This document shows positions 1 through 7,395 of a stretch of 64,000 nucleotides of DNA, piece after piece. Below the pieces are notes generated by a model. It worked only from the letters and a program-made list of their open reading frames with translations. It was not told the origin of the DNA and made no database searches. The stretch lies in the NCBI RefSeq assembly GCF_007559425.1, contig NZ_VMHE01000006.1:1-64000 (forward strand), in the 5' to 3' direction. The DNA comes from Allobacillus salarius (GTDB taxonomy: Bacteria > Bacillota > Bacilli > Bacillales > Alkalibacillaceae). Positions within the stretch are counted from its first letter, which is position 1. Every line of letters starts with the position of its first letter. Made by a program: the position numbers and the translations under genes.

Positions 1-281
1 CTAAAGCAATCAGTGAGGTCAGTTGGTCACAGTTTCGCACGATGCTTGAATATAAAGCCAAGTGGTATGGAAAGAAGGTCATAACCGTTGCAAGAAACTT
101 CCCTTCAAGCCAGCTGTGCTCAAACTGTGGCTACCGCAATCAAAACGTTAAAAATCTCTCCTTACGCGAATGGACCTGTAATGATTGTGGGAAACATCAC
201 GATCGAGACCTTAACGCAAGTATAAATATCAAAAACGAAGCCATAAGACTTCTAACCGTAGGTGCTACGGGGCTAGCCTAA
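1..281 (+). CDS. tnpB: TnpB (IS200/IS605 family), C-terminal part only, cut by window start
   Basis: The reading frame is already open at base 3, before the first ATG at 42, so the gene continues upstream of the window. What is visible is the C-terminal zinc ribbon, with two Cys pairs (CSNCG and CNDCG) and the following HDRDLNAS segment that carries the last acidic residue of the RuvC-like nuclease active site. TnpB proteins are RNA-guided nucleases encoded by IS605/IS1341-type elements; the guide RNA normally overlaps the 3' end of the gene and runs into the right end of the element. Whether a TnpA transposase is present, or whether the upstream part is intact, cannot be seen here. Confidence 0.9.
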   Translation, partial: KAISEVSWSQFRTMLEYKAKWYGKKVITVARNFPSSQLCSNCGYRNQNVKNLSLREWTCNDCGKHHDRDLNASINIKNEAIRLLTVGATGLA

Positions 282-370
282 TCAATAACTGGCGGTTACG
301 CTGGTGTTCTTAGGAATCCCCCACTTCAAACAACCGTAGTTTGTTAAGTGGTGGGTAGTTCAAAACTCTA
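282..370 (+). mobile_element. Right end of the IS605-type element, probable omega/reRNA scaffold
   Basis: Directly after the tnpB stop lies a G/C-rich stretch unlike the AT-rich DNA that follows. It holds an imperfect hairpin: CACTT...AACAA (about 320-332) pairs with TTGTT...AAGTG (about 340-350) around a 7-base loop, with a 2-base bulge, and is followed by GTGGGTAGTTCAA. A subterminal hairpin at the 3' end of tnpB is typical of IS605-family right ends and of the scaffold part of the TnpB guide RNA, with the guide read from flanking DNA. The exact element boundary is not determined; it probably lies close to 360-368. From about 370 to the promoter at 491 no gene or clear structure is visible. 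Confidence 0.6.
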
Positions 371-490
371 ATAAGAATCGATTTTAAGCATATCCGCGAT
401 AATGGTATAACCCAGAAATAAGTAGCCCGATAATCAGCTATCATATGCATCTAACTAACTGGATCGAATAACTTTATTGGTATACTTGTG

Positions 491-535
491 TTGACAAATT
501 TTATTTACTTAAATATACTAACTTACAGAAAGTAA
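491..535 (+). promoter_or_regulatory. Sigma-A promoter with a small inverted repeat, upstream of catE-like gene
   Basis: TTGACA at 491-496 and TATACT at 514-519 are separated by 17 bp, close to the ideal vegetative promoter. Just downstream of the -10 lies TTAC-N5-GTAA (523-535), a short inverted repeat in the position of a repressor operator. Catechol/quinone-responsive repressors (YodB, MhqR, CatR) control such genes in B. subtilis, but this repeat does not clearly match their published operators. Confidence 0.65.
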
Positions 536-616
536 CTTGAAGTGACTTTACAACCACTTCATCCATCGAGCGTTTTAGCTAACTTCGCCTCGATGGTTTG
601 TTTAGGAGGAAATATA

Positions 617-1468
617 ATGAAATTTCATCAACAGCCTGCCACATTCGTGGAACATGTCCAGCTTAAAGTTACCGATATAAATCGTTCAATCGAATTCTAT
701 CAAAAGATTTTGGGATTTGATATTTTAGACAAGACTTCATCAACTGCCAATTTAACAGCTAATGGAGAGACGGCAATCTTAACCATTGAACAACCTTCAG
801 GGGTAACACCGAAGCAAGGAAGAACAGCTGGTTTGTATCACTTTGCCATTTTGCTGCCGACGAAAGCGGATTTAGCGAATTTTGTGGTTCATATTTCCAG
901 AAATAATATACCTATTGGTTCTTCTGATCACGATGTCAGCGAAGCACTTTACTTCAATGATCCGGATGGCAATGGAATTGAAGTGTATTACGACCGTGAT
1001 CCAGCTGAATGGACATGGAATGGTGAAATGGTTCATATGACGGTCGATCCACTCGATTTCGATGAATTATTAAAACATGCTTCTCAGAATGAACTGTGGC
1101 AGGGGATGCCGTCCGATACGGTTATGGGACATCTTCACCTACATGTTTCTGAAATGCAAACTGCAGAAGAATTTTATGTGAAGGGTCTAGGCTTCAATGT
1201 GGTGAACCGGTTTGGTGCTCAAGCACCGTTTCTTTCAACCGAAGACTACCATCATCACATCGCAATTAACACATGGAATGGCGTTGGGGCTCCATCCATG
1301 CCAGAAAATGGCGCCGGTCTAAAAGCATTCACCGTGAAGTATCCATCAGAAGACTCGCGCAAAGAAGCAGTTAATCGATTAGAAAAAATCGGTACAGCTG
1401 TTTCACAAGAAGGAGAACATTGGGTGTCTGTTGACCCATCAGGAAATCGTGTTTTGCTAGTAATTTAA
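617..1468 (+). CDS. catE: Ring-cleaving dioxygenase, CatE-like (two VOC domains)
   Basis: A 283-residue protein with two tandem vicinal-oxygen-chelate modules, about residues 10-125 and 165-280. The first has the metal-ligand pattern His (FVEHVQL), His (LYHFAIL) and Glu (NGIEVYY). The second has LHLHV and HHHIAIN but Leu where the Glu would be (NRVLLVI). Size and layout match B. subtilis CatE, a catechol 2,3-dioxygenase used in detoxification. The ATG at 617 is preferred because AGGAGG lies at 604-609; a longer frame from GTG 542 lacks a binding site. It is followed 41 bp later by a flavin reductase, so the pair looks like an operon against catechol or quinone stress. Substrate is inferred, not shown. 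Confidence 0.8.
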   Translation: MKFHQQPATFVEHVQLKVTDINRSIEFYQKILGFDILDKTSSTANLTANGETAILTIEQPSGVTPKQGRTAGLYHFAILLPTKADLANFVVHISRNNIPIGSSDHDVSEALYFNDPDGNGIEVYYDRDPAEWTWNGEMVHMTVDPLDFDELLKHASQNELWQGMPSDTVMGHLHLHVSEMQTAEEFYVKGLGFNVVNRFGAQAPFLSTEDYHHHIAINTWNGVGAPSMPENGAGLKAFTVKYPSEDSRKEAVNRLEKIGTAVSQEGEHWVSVDPSGNRVLLVI

Positions 1469-1509
1469 TTTACCATAAATCACTACAACCAACATAGGAG
1501 GAATTCATA

Positions 1510-2070
1510 ATGAGTGAAAACTTAAACATTGGAATTATCGTAGGAAGTACAAGAGAAGGTCGTGTCAGCCCGCAAGTAGCCGAGTGGGTGAAAGGGATTG
1601 CAGACGAACGCAAAGATGCAAACTATGAAATCGTTGATATAAAAGATTATCAGTTGCCACTAATGGGTGAAGGTGAATCTGAAGGAATCGCCAAGTGGAA
1701 TGAAAAGTTGGATGAATTGGATGGCTTTGTATTCATCGTTCAAGAATATAATCACAGCATTTCAGCTTCATTGAAAAATGCTTTGGATTTAGCCCGCGAG
1801 CCATGGAACAACAAAGCGGCAGGAATTGTCAGCTACGGTTCAACAGGTGGTGCGCGTGCGGCAGAACATTTGCGTGGCATTCTAGGAGAGCTTTCCGTTG
1901 CTGATGTTCGTGCACATCCAACACTTTCCCTATTTGTCGACTTTGAGAATTACACAACATTCAAGCCACAGGAGCTTCATTTAACAAATATTAACATGAT
2001 GCTTGATCAAGTGAATGCTTGGTCTGGAGCGTTAAAGTTATTGCGTAAACAACTAGTCAATCAAAAATAA
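1510..2070 (+). CDS. NADPH-dependent FMN reductase / quinone reductase
   Basis: This 186-residue flavodoxin-fold protein starts with an FMN-binding loop (IIVGSTREGRVSP) and has the EYNHSISASLKNALD segment that marks the NADPH-dependent FMN reductase/azoreductase family (YhdA, ChrR type). The second flavin loop is around SYGSTGGARAAEHLR. It acts in the cytosol, reducing quinones, azo compounds or free FMN. AGGAGG at about 1496-1501 gives a good start, and a terminator follows at 2079, so it closes a two-gene unit with the dioxygenase upstream. That context points to quinone detoxification. Confidence 0.85.
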   Translation: MSENLNIGIIVGSTREGRVSPQVAEWVKGIADERKDANYEIVDIKDYQLPLMGEGESEGIAKWNEKLDELDGFVFIVQEYNHSISASLKNALDLAREPWNNKAAGIVSYGSTGGARAAEHLRGILGELSVADVRAHPTLSLFVDFENYTTFKPQELHLTNINMMLDQVNAWSGALKLLRKQLVNQK

Positions 2071-2078
2071 TTAATCAG

Positions 2079-2122
2079 AAATCATTCCTCAAACACAATG
2101 AGTAGAGGAATGATTTTTCTTT
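2079..2122 (+). terminator. Rho-independent terminator after FMN reductase
   Basis: A perfect 12-bp stem AAATCATTCCTC / GAGGAATGATTT (2079-2090 with 2105-2116) is followed by a T-rich run. It ends the catE-like operon. Confidence 0.9.
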
Positions 2123-2189
2123 TTATAACTAAACGTTTAAAAATTTTGATCAAATAGAAAATGGTGTTGAACAAAAGGAGTTGGGATGT

Positions 2190-3062
2190 ATGGGTAAAAC
2201 AAAAGATAATTTAGTTGCTACATATTCCATTGTTGGGTTGGATCCGAAAATAGGCGAAATTGGTGTAGCCACACAATCAAAATTTTTAGGTGTCGGAGCA
2301 GTCGTTCCATGGGTGAAAGCAAATGTAGGTGCAGTTGCTACACAATCACTCGCAAATACAAGCTATGGTCCAAGAGGTCTGCAGATGATGGAAGAAGGAA
2401 AAACGCCTCAAGAAGTTTTGGACGAATTGGTAAAAGACGATCCAGATGCATCGCTTCGACAAGTTGGAGTGGTCGATTTTAGTGGACGTTCAGCTACTTT
2501 TACTGGAGATAATTGCTACGATTGGGCTGGCGGTAAATCAGGTGAAAATTATGCTGTGCAAGGGAATATCTTAGTCAGTGAAGAAACGGTTACCGCGTTG
2601 GCAGATACGTTTGAATCGACGGAAGGGAAACCACTTGCCGATCGCCTGCTAGCGGCTTTAGAGGCTGCGCAGCAAGCAGGTGGCGATAAACGTGGTATGC
2701 AATCAGCTGCTATTTTAATTGAAAAAGAAAAAGGTGGGTACGGTGGGTATAATAACCGAATGTTGGATCTTCGTGTCGATGAGCACCCATCACCAATTAA
2801 AGAATTGACACGAATTTACCGATTACATCAGTTATATTTCAACCGAACGAAAGAAGGAAACATCGTTCCAATTGATTCAGAACGAAAGCAAAAGATAGCT
2901 GAAGTATTGGTTAAACAAGGTTATTTAACAAATTCATCAGTTGATGATCAATCATTTTATGAAGGATTGACGAACTATATTCATACGGAGAATTTTGAAG
3001 AGCGTGAACAAGAACAAGGAAAAATTGATTTGGAAGTTTATGAGTATATGATTCAATCGTAA
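2190..3062 (+). CDS. DUF1028 family protein (Ntn-hydrolase-like)
   Basis: The protein of 290 residues opens with ATYSIVGLDP and IGEIGVATQSKFLGVGAVVPW, then VGAVATQSLANTSYGPRGL, which is the conserved core of the DUF1028 family (distant relatives of N-terminal nucleophile hydrolases). No biochemical role is established. A peptidoglycan-binding-like C-terminal extension occurs in some members; here the region after about residue 215 is a charged helical tail. TTG 2181 is in frame, but AAAGGAG at 2174-2180 directly abuts it, so ATG 2190 is the better start. A separate unit from its neighbours. Confidence 0.8.
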   Translation: MGKTKDNLVATYSIVGLDPKIGEIGVATQSKFLGVGAVVPWVKANVGAVATQSLANTSYGPRGLQMMEEGKTPQEVLDELVKDDPDASLRQVGVVDFSGRSATFTGDNCYDWAGGKSGENYAVQGNILVSEETVTALADTFESTEGKPLADRLLAALEAAQQAGGDKRGMQSAAILIEKEKGGYGGYNNRMLDLRVDEHPSPIKELTRIYRLHQLYFNRTKEGNIVPIDSERKQKIAEVLVKQGYLTNSSVDDQSFYEGLTNYIHTENFEEREQEQGKIDLEVYEYMIQS

Positions 3063-3189
3063 AATTATAAAACAGTTGAATAGTAAATTTTTGAATTGAT
3101 CTGTCGGTTGAACATTTAGGATAATCAGGTATTTATGATTTTTTAATCAGAGCGGAAATCTGAATACTTACCAAATTTAAGGTTGTATT

Positions 3190-3223
3190 AACGGTACTAG
3201 ACTATAGTAGGTACCGTTTTTAT
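3190..3223 (+). terminator. Terminator after DUF1028 gene
   Basis: ACGGTAC (3191-3197) pairs with GTACCGT (3211-3217), followed by TTTTTATTTTT. It is about 130 bp downstream of the stop codon and directly before the padR promoter. Confidence 0.75.
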
Positions 3224-3238
3224 TTTTGGAAAAAAATG

Positions 3239-3295
3239 TTGACTAACTGTATCGTGAGGCGATATAATAAATATACAGTGTATCGTCAGACGATA
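3239..3295 (+). promoter_or_regulatory. padR promoter with two identical-layout palindromic operators
   Basis: TTGACT (3239-3244) and TATAAT (3263-3268), 18 bp apart, form a vegetative promoter. Two palindromes of the same form, TATCGT-N3-CGATA, lie at 3250-3264 (spacer and -10) and 3281-3295 (start region), 31 bp apart, that is about three helical turns. PadR-family repressors bind such ATCGT/ACGAT dyads, so autorepression by the downstream PadR is very likely. Confidence 0.8.
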
Positions 3296-3314
3296 TAGTT
3301 AGGGGTGAAAGAAA

Positions 3315-3668
3315 TTGACTAATCAACTAGAACCTCCATTGACTGAGACGGTCTTTTATATTTTATTAGCTGTCAGGAAACCGCTTCATGGTTATGGAAT
3401 TATTCAGGAGGTTGAGGAGATCACTAACAAGAGAATTCAATTAGGACCTGGAACGCTATATGGTGCAATTAAGTCATTAGTTCAAAAAGAATTGATCGAG
3501 TTAGTTAATGAAGATCTCAATACACGACGAAAAGAATATTTATTGACTGAAAAAGGCCTCACCCTATTGAAAAAAGAGCTAAAACGATTACAGGAATTAC
3601 TTCAAAATGGCACCGAAAAATTGGAGGTTTCGATCAATGACGATGATAAAACGAAGGATCTTTATTAA
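3315..3668 (+). CDS. PadR family transcriptional regulator
   Basis: A 117-residue winged-helix protein with the PadR signature: LTETVFYILLAV, then KPLHGYGIIQEV, GPGTLYGAIKSL as recognition helix, RRKEYLLTEKGLTLL as wing, and a C-terminal helix for dimerisation. It starts at TTG 3315 with AGGGGTG at 3301-3307. Its 3' end overlaps the DUF2812 gene by 32 bp, so the two are translationally coupled; PadR/DUF2812 pairs are common in Firmicutes and the PadR usually represses its own operon. Confidence 0.92.
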   Translation: MTNQLEPPLTETVFYILLAVRKPLHGYGIIQEVEEITNKRIQLGPGTLYGAIKSLVQKELIELVNEDLNTRRKEYLLTEKGLTLLKKELKRLQELLQNGTEKLEVSINDDDKTKDLY

Positions 3669-4155
3669 TTATGAAAAAGAAGAAAAGTGGTTAAATGAGA
3701 TGGCTCAAAAGGGCTATCATCTCGTGAAGTATTCATTGACAAAATACACCTTTGAAGAAGGAGAAGCGGGTAAATATATCTACCGAATCCAATATGTTGG
3801 AAATAATACAGATGAAGAAAATGAGGAATATTTTCAAATTATGAAGGATAGTAACGTTGAATTGATTACCTATGCAATGAATTGGGCAATTTTTCGAAAA
3901 AAAACAGAAGATGGACCATTCAATATTTTTTCAGATTACGCGTCAAAAATCCAACATTATTATTCAATCAGTAAAATGCTTGGAATCTTGACTTTAGTGA
4001 ACTTGTTTCTGGCCTTTTTGAATATTTCTTTTCAGACGAAGCTGAATATATTTGTTTCGATTTTCAGTTTCAGTGTCGTCCTTCTTATGCTGGTAACCAT
4101 GGGATATTACTTGAAACAAGCCAAAAAGCTATCCGCTAAGAAAGAAAATCTATAA
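3637..4155 (+). CDS. DUF2812 domain membrane protein
   Basis: The 172-residue product has the DUF2812 pattern near the N-terminus (EEKWLNEMAQKGYHL, then YRIQYV) and two hydrophobic helices at about residues 113-130 and 137-155, so it is an inner-membrane protein with a cytosolic N-terminal domain. ATG 3637 is chosen because GGAGG lies at 3623-3627; the longer frame from 3607 reads out of the padR coding sequence without a binding site. Function is unknown; in this family the partner PadR controls it. Confidence 0.85.
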   Translation: MTMIKRRIFINYEKEEKWLNEMAQKGYHLVKYSLTKYTFEEGEAGKYIYRIQYVGNNTDEENEEYFQIMKDSNVELITYAMNWAIFRKKTEDGPFNIFSDYASKIQHYYSISKMLGILTLVNLFLAFLNISFQTKLNIFVSIFSFSVVLLMLVTMGYYLKQAKKLSAKKENL

Positions 4156-4346
4156 CTCCAATGACGGACCTCGGATGGCATAATAAAATCAAACCATACG
4201 TTGTCAAACATTGCATAAAAAATATCATTAACAAATTTTATTTCCTTCTATCTAGTTCATCAAGTTTCAGACGCATTAAATTCCGTTGTCTCTACTCACG
4301 CACCTAACCATCGATGAATAATATTGATGGAGGGGTGATGAGTAAA

Positions 4347-5099
4347 ATGAATGATCTTCATATTGAAACGGCAGATCAGTGGGTACGCATCCAAATGAAG
4401 CAACCAACAGTTTTTAATAATTTTCGATTTCACTTAGATGGTCAATATAAGGCATCGATTTTCAACGGTCAGGAGATTTATTTGGTTAACACTTCAGCCA
4501 GTGTTTTAACGATCGTTATGACAGAAAGTAGTTGGCGAGAACGAAAAGACGTTGTTTTCCATTATTGGTTAACAGCTCAGCGAGACGAACCAACTGAATA
4601 TTTGCCAGGCGATATACTTGTCGCAAGCGATAATGTAAACGAGAAGTTGACTGGGTTTGTCGGTCATTCCGCGATTGTTATCAATCAAAATGAGTTGATC
4701 GAATCGCCAGGAGGTACACCGGCCATTGTGAAAGACACGATCGATCAATTCAAGATGAAACACCCTGAGCATGCTCATTTTCGACCTGTGAGTAGCGAAA
4801 TGGGTGAGAAAGCTGCAGACTATGCAATTAATTATGAAAAAGAGTACAAGAAAAACTTGGATGAGGGAAATCCATCTCCGAAGTACTCTTATTTATCTAC
4901 CCAGGATCTGACCGACCCGTGGGAATATATTTATTGTTCGAAACTAGTTTGGTTGGCTTATTATTACGGTGCAGATTACGAGATCGAAAATGATTTTTTA
5001 TGGATGTCCCCGGAAGACCTATACACACAATTATCCAAAAACGAAGACTTTGAGAAACTGTACGAAAATGAGAATATTAATTTTTCAATTAATACGTAA
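4347..5099 (+). CDS. Permuted papain-like (YiiX/YycO, C92-type) hydrolase
   Basis: A protein of about 250 residues, no signal peptide. The recognisable core is GDILVASDN, a conserved His in FVGHSAIVI, ELIESPGG, and the catalytic-type Cys in YCSKLVWLAYYYG, with the His before the Cys as in the permuted NlpC/P60-like YaeF/YiiX family. Members cleave amide or ester bonds in peptidoglycan or lipids; the substrate here is unknown. Three starts are possible: ATG 4314, 4338 and 4347. GGAGGGGTGAT (4329-4339) is best spaced for 4347. About 80 residues precede the core and may form a separate small domain. Confidence 0.7.
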   Translation: MNDLHIETADQWVRIQMKQPTVFNNFRFHLDGQYKASIFNGQEIYLVNTSASVLTIVMTESSWRERKDVVFHYWLTAQRDEPTEYLPGDILVASDNVNEKLTGFVGHSAIVINQNELIESPGGTPAIVKDTIDQFKMKHPEHAHFRPVSSEMGEKAADYAINYEKEYKKNLDEGNPSPKYSYLSTQDLTDPWEYIYCSKLVWLAYYYGADYEIENDFLWMSPEDLYTQLSKNEDFEKLYENENINFSINT

Positions 5100-5117
5100 A
5101 AAAACAAAAAGACTAAT

Positions 5118-5150
5118 CAGACTGTCCGAGAGTTTCCAGACAGTCTGAAT
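5118..5150 (+). terminator. Hairpin, likely terminator
   Basis: Perfect 9-bp stem CAGACTGTC / GACAGTCTG (5118-5126 and 5139-5147), but the following T-tract is weak (AATTCATT). Confidence 0.55.
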
Positions 5151-5333
5151 TCATTATGTAACTGTTTATCTAACTGCTTATGAATCAATTATTCTCGAAC
5201 TACCATCGACCATATGCGACTCACTTTCTCAATATTTTCATGTATATCCCAAAATTCACTCTATTAAAATTATAGAATTTTCTGTATAATAGAACTACAG
5301 CTAAGATTAACAACAATAGAGAGGGGACGAGAA

Positions 5334-6302
5334 GTGTTCAAAACAAAAAGAAGAAAACGTTGGTTTATTAGTGGGTTGGTCGTTTTCACCCTACTCGTCA
5401 CAGCTAGTATCGTGGCAAGTAATTTTTTCTATAACCTAGCGATTAAACGAGAGGTGAAAACATACTTGCAAGACAACGAGGATTTAGTCGTATCTGCAGA
5501 AACAATGGATGTATTTCTGACGGGGTCTTGGAGGAGTTGGTTTAGCCAGTCGGATTTTAAGCCAATGGAAATCGAATCATTTGATGGGCTATCACTTCGA
5601 GGCTATTATTTGGAAGCGGAAGAGCCGACAAATAAGACAGTCGTTTTTGCACACGGGTACTTAGGTAAAGCGAGAGATATGGCGCTTTACGGACAATATT
5701 ATTATGAAGACTTAGGATACAATATCTTTACAGCAGATTTGCGAGGACACGGTGAAAGTGAAGGCGAATACATAGGGTTCGGTTGGCATGATCGGCTTGA
5801 TTACTTGGATTGGATTGATGAGATTATTGCCATGCAAGGACCGGACACGGAAATTATATTGCACGGCTTATCAATGGGTGGGTCAACCGTATTAATGACA
5901 AGCGGTGAAGAACTGCCATCCAATGTAAAAGCAGTCGTCGCTGATAGTCCATTTTCTAGTACATACGATTTATTCGATTATCAAATGGAGCAAATGTTTA
6001 ATCTACCAGACTTTCCGTTATTGCCAATTACAAGTAAGATTACGGAAATGCGGGCTAATTACTCTTTATATGATGCATCAGCTTTAAATCAAGTAGAACA
6101 TGCAGAGCTACCGATTTTATATTTACATGGTGGCAAAGATACCTTCGTACCGACATCGATGGCTCAAGAACTTTATGAAAATACTCATAGTGAAACGGAA
6201 ATTCACATTTTTGACGAAGCGAGTCATGGAGAGGCAATCGTTATGTATGAAGAAGAATACTTAGATACACTATATACGTTTATTGAAAAACATATGGATT
6301 AA
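5334..6302 (+). CDS. Membrane-anchored alpha/beta hydrolase (YqkD-like)
   Basis: A 322-residue protein starting at GTG 5334 (AGAGGGGAC just upstream). One hydrophobic helix at about residues 10-32 anchors it, with the hydrolase domain probably outside. The nucleophile elbow is GLSMGG; the oxyanion region is FAHGYLG; ADLRGHGES is the usual strand-helix motif; GGKDTFVP supplies the Asp and ASHGEA the His. Close in layout to the B. subtilis YqkD group of serine hydrolases with unknown substrates. A possible -10 TATAAT lies at 5285-5290 without a good -35. Confidence 0.85.
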   Translation: MFKTKRRKRWFISGLVVFTLLVTASIVASNFFYNLAIKREVKTYLQDNEDLVVSAETMDVFLTGSWRSWFSQSDFKPMEIESFDGLSLRGYYLEAEEPTNKTVVFAHGYLGKARDMALYGQYYYEDLGYNIFTADLRGHGESEGEYIGFGWHDRLDYLDWIDEIIAMQGPDTEIILHGLSMGGSTVLMTSGEELPSNVKAVVADSPFSSTYDLFDYQMEQMFNLPDFPLLPITSKITEMRANYSLYDASALNQVEHAELPILYLHGGKDTFVPTSMAQELYENTHSETEIHIFDEASHGEAIVMYEEEYLDTLYTFIEKHMD

Positions 6303-6307
6303 TCATT

Positions 6308-6340
6308 GAAGTCAGGAATGGAATGTTCCTGGCTTCTTTG
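6308..6340 (+). terminator. Terminator after alpha/beta hydrolase gene
   Basis: GAAGTCAGGAA (6308-6318) pairs with TTCCTGGCTTC (6326-6336) with one G-U pair, followed by TTTGG. Confidence 0.75.
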
Positions 6341-6448
6341 GTTGCTTGAACTGTTAGAAACATGAAATCCTCGATGATGTTTAGATTGAAGTAAGTAAAG
6401 GCAATATAATAGAAGAAACAAAAGAATTTTATATAATGGGGTGTTGTT

Positions 6449-7027
6449 TTGAGTGAACATCAGTTTCATGCCGATCACGCACATTTTTTAATGAGTGAGG
6501 AACGAAGAAAAGTATTACCACCTGAAAAAGTGCTTTCGGACCTTGATTTACAAGAAAAAGATAAAGTAGCTGACTTAGGTTGTGGAAATGGATTTTTCAC
6601 CATTCCAATTGCCAAGCAAACAACCGAGATGGTTACAGCAGTAGATGCACAGCAAGCGATGTTGGATCAACTGCGTGTAAATGTTGAAGCGGAAAATTTA
6701 TCAAACGTTCGTTATTTACTTAGCCGGTTGGAAAAAATCGAACAACCAGATGAATCGGTCAATAAAGTGCTTGCGGCTTTTGTGTTACATGAGGTTGATG
6801 ATTTAGATCAAACATTATCAGAGATTAAAAGGATTTTAAAACCAGGCGGAAAAACTCTATTGTTGGACTGGAAAGCGAAAGAGACAGAATCTGGTCCTCC
6901 GCTTCATATACGTATACCTGAAAGTGATTTGATGAAAAAAGTCGAAGAGATTGGTTTTGATTCGAAGGAAGTTTCAGTTAGTGAAAATCATTATGGCGTA
7001 CTGGCTGAATTACCAGCTGATGAATAA
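6449..7027 (+). CDS. Class I SAM-dependent methyltransferase
   Basis: The 192-residue protein has the Rossmann-type SAM-binding motif VADLGCGNGFF at about residues 44-54, an acidic motif VTAVDAQQAM, and the LKPGGKTLLLDW strand after the catalytic core. Small-molecule methyltransferase of the methyltransferase-11/25 group; the substrate cannot be told. Translation starts at TTG 6449 after GGGGTG at 6439-6444. A terminator follows at 7034. Nothing in the context gives a pathway. Confidence 0.85.
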   Translation: MSEHQFHADHAHFLMSEERRKVLPPEKVLSDLDLQEKDKVADLGCGNGFFTIPIAKQTTEMVTAVDAQQAMLDQLRVNVEAENLSNVRYLLSRLEKIEQPDESVNKVLAAFVLHEVDDLDQTLSEIKRILKPGGKTLLLDWKAKETESGPPLHIRIPESDLMKKVEEIGFDSKEVSVSENHYGVLAELPADE

Positions 7028-7033
7028 GCAGAA

Positions 7034-7075
7034 AAGCAGCTTACCCGTTTATCAATCGTGAAAGCTGCTTTTTAT
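7034..7075 (+). terminator. Terminator after methyltransferase gene
   Basis: AAGCAGCTT (7034-7042) pairs with AAGCTGCTT (7062-7070), followed by TTTA. The 21-bp array starts six bases after the T-tract. Confidence 0.8.
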
Positions 7076-7080
7076 GTGAA

Positions 7081-7353
7081 GCCGTTGAAAAAATGCTGAG
7101 ACCCGTCGAAAAACTGCGTGAACCCGCCGATAAATTATGCAAAGCCGCCGAAAAACTTCGTGAACCCGCCGATAAATCGTGCAAAGCCGCCGAAAAACCG
7201 TGTGAACCCGCCGATAAATCATGCAAAGCCGCCGAAAAACTTCGTGAACCCGCCGATAAATCGTGCAAAGCCGCCGAAAAACTGTGTGAACCCGCGGATA
7301 AATCATGCAAAGCCGCTGAAAAATAACGTCAACCCGTCGATTAACTACCTCCA
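7081..7353. repeat. Array of thirteen contiguous 21-bp units (array 1)
   Basis: From 7081 the sequence repeats every 21 bp for thirteen units without spacers. Each unit has a C/G-rich hexamer (CCCGCC or GCCGCC), then GATAAA or GAAAAA, then nine variable bases ending in AA. Two subtypes alternate: CCCGCCGATAAA... and GCCGCCGAAAAA..., giving a 42-bp higher-order period. Outer units are more degenerate (units 1, 2, 12, 13), as expected for an old tandem array. Because 21 is a multiple of three and stops are absent, long open frames appear on both strands, but none has a ribosome-binding site. It fills the gap between two convergent genes and shares its plan with the array at 52060. Confidence 0.9.
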
Positions 7354-7395
7354 GCTGCTCAATCGATCACGACGGTAGAAGACTAGTCTTCTGAT

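Noticed and set aside
7081..7353. CRISPR array
   Set aside because: Units are contiguous at 21 bp with no unique spacers, and no cas genes are present; the same holds for 52060-52269.
7041..7378. Several open frames of 77-89 codons on both strands
   Set aside because: They arise because the 21-bp repeat has no stops and is a multiple of three; no ribosome-binding sites and frames on both strands are equally open.
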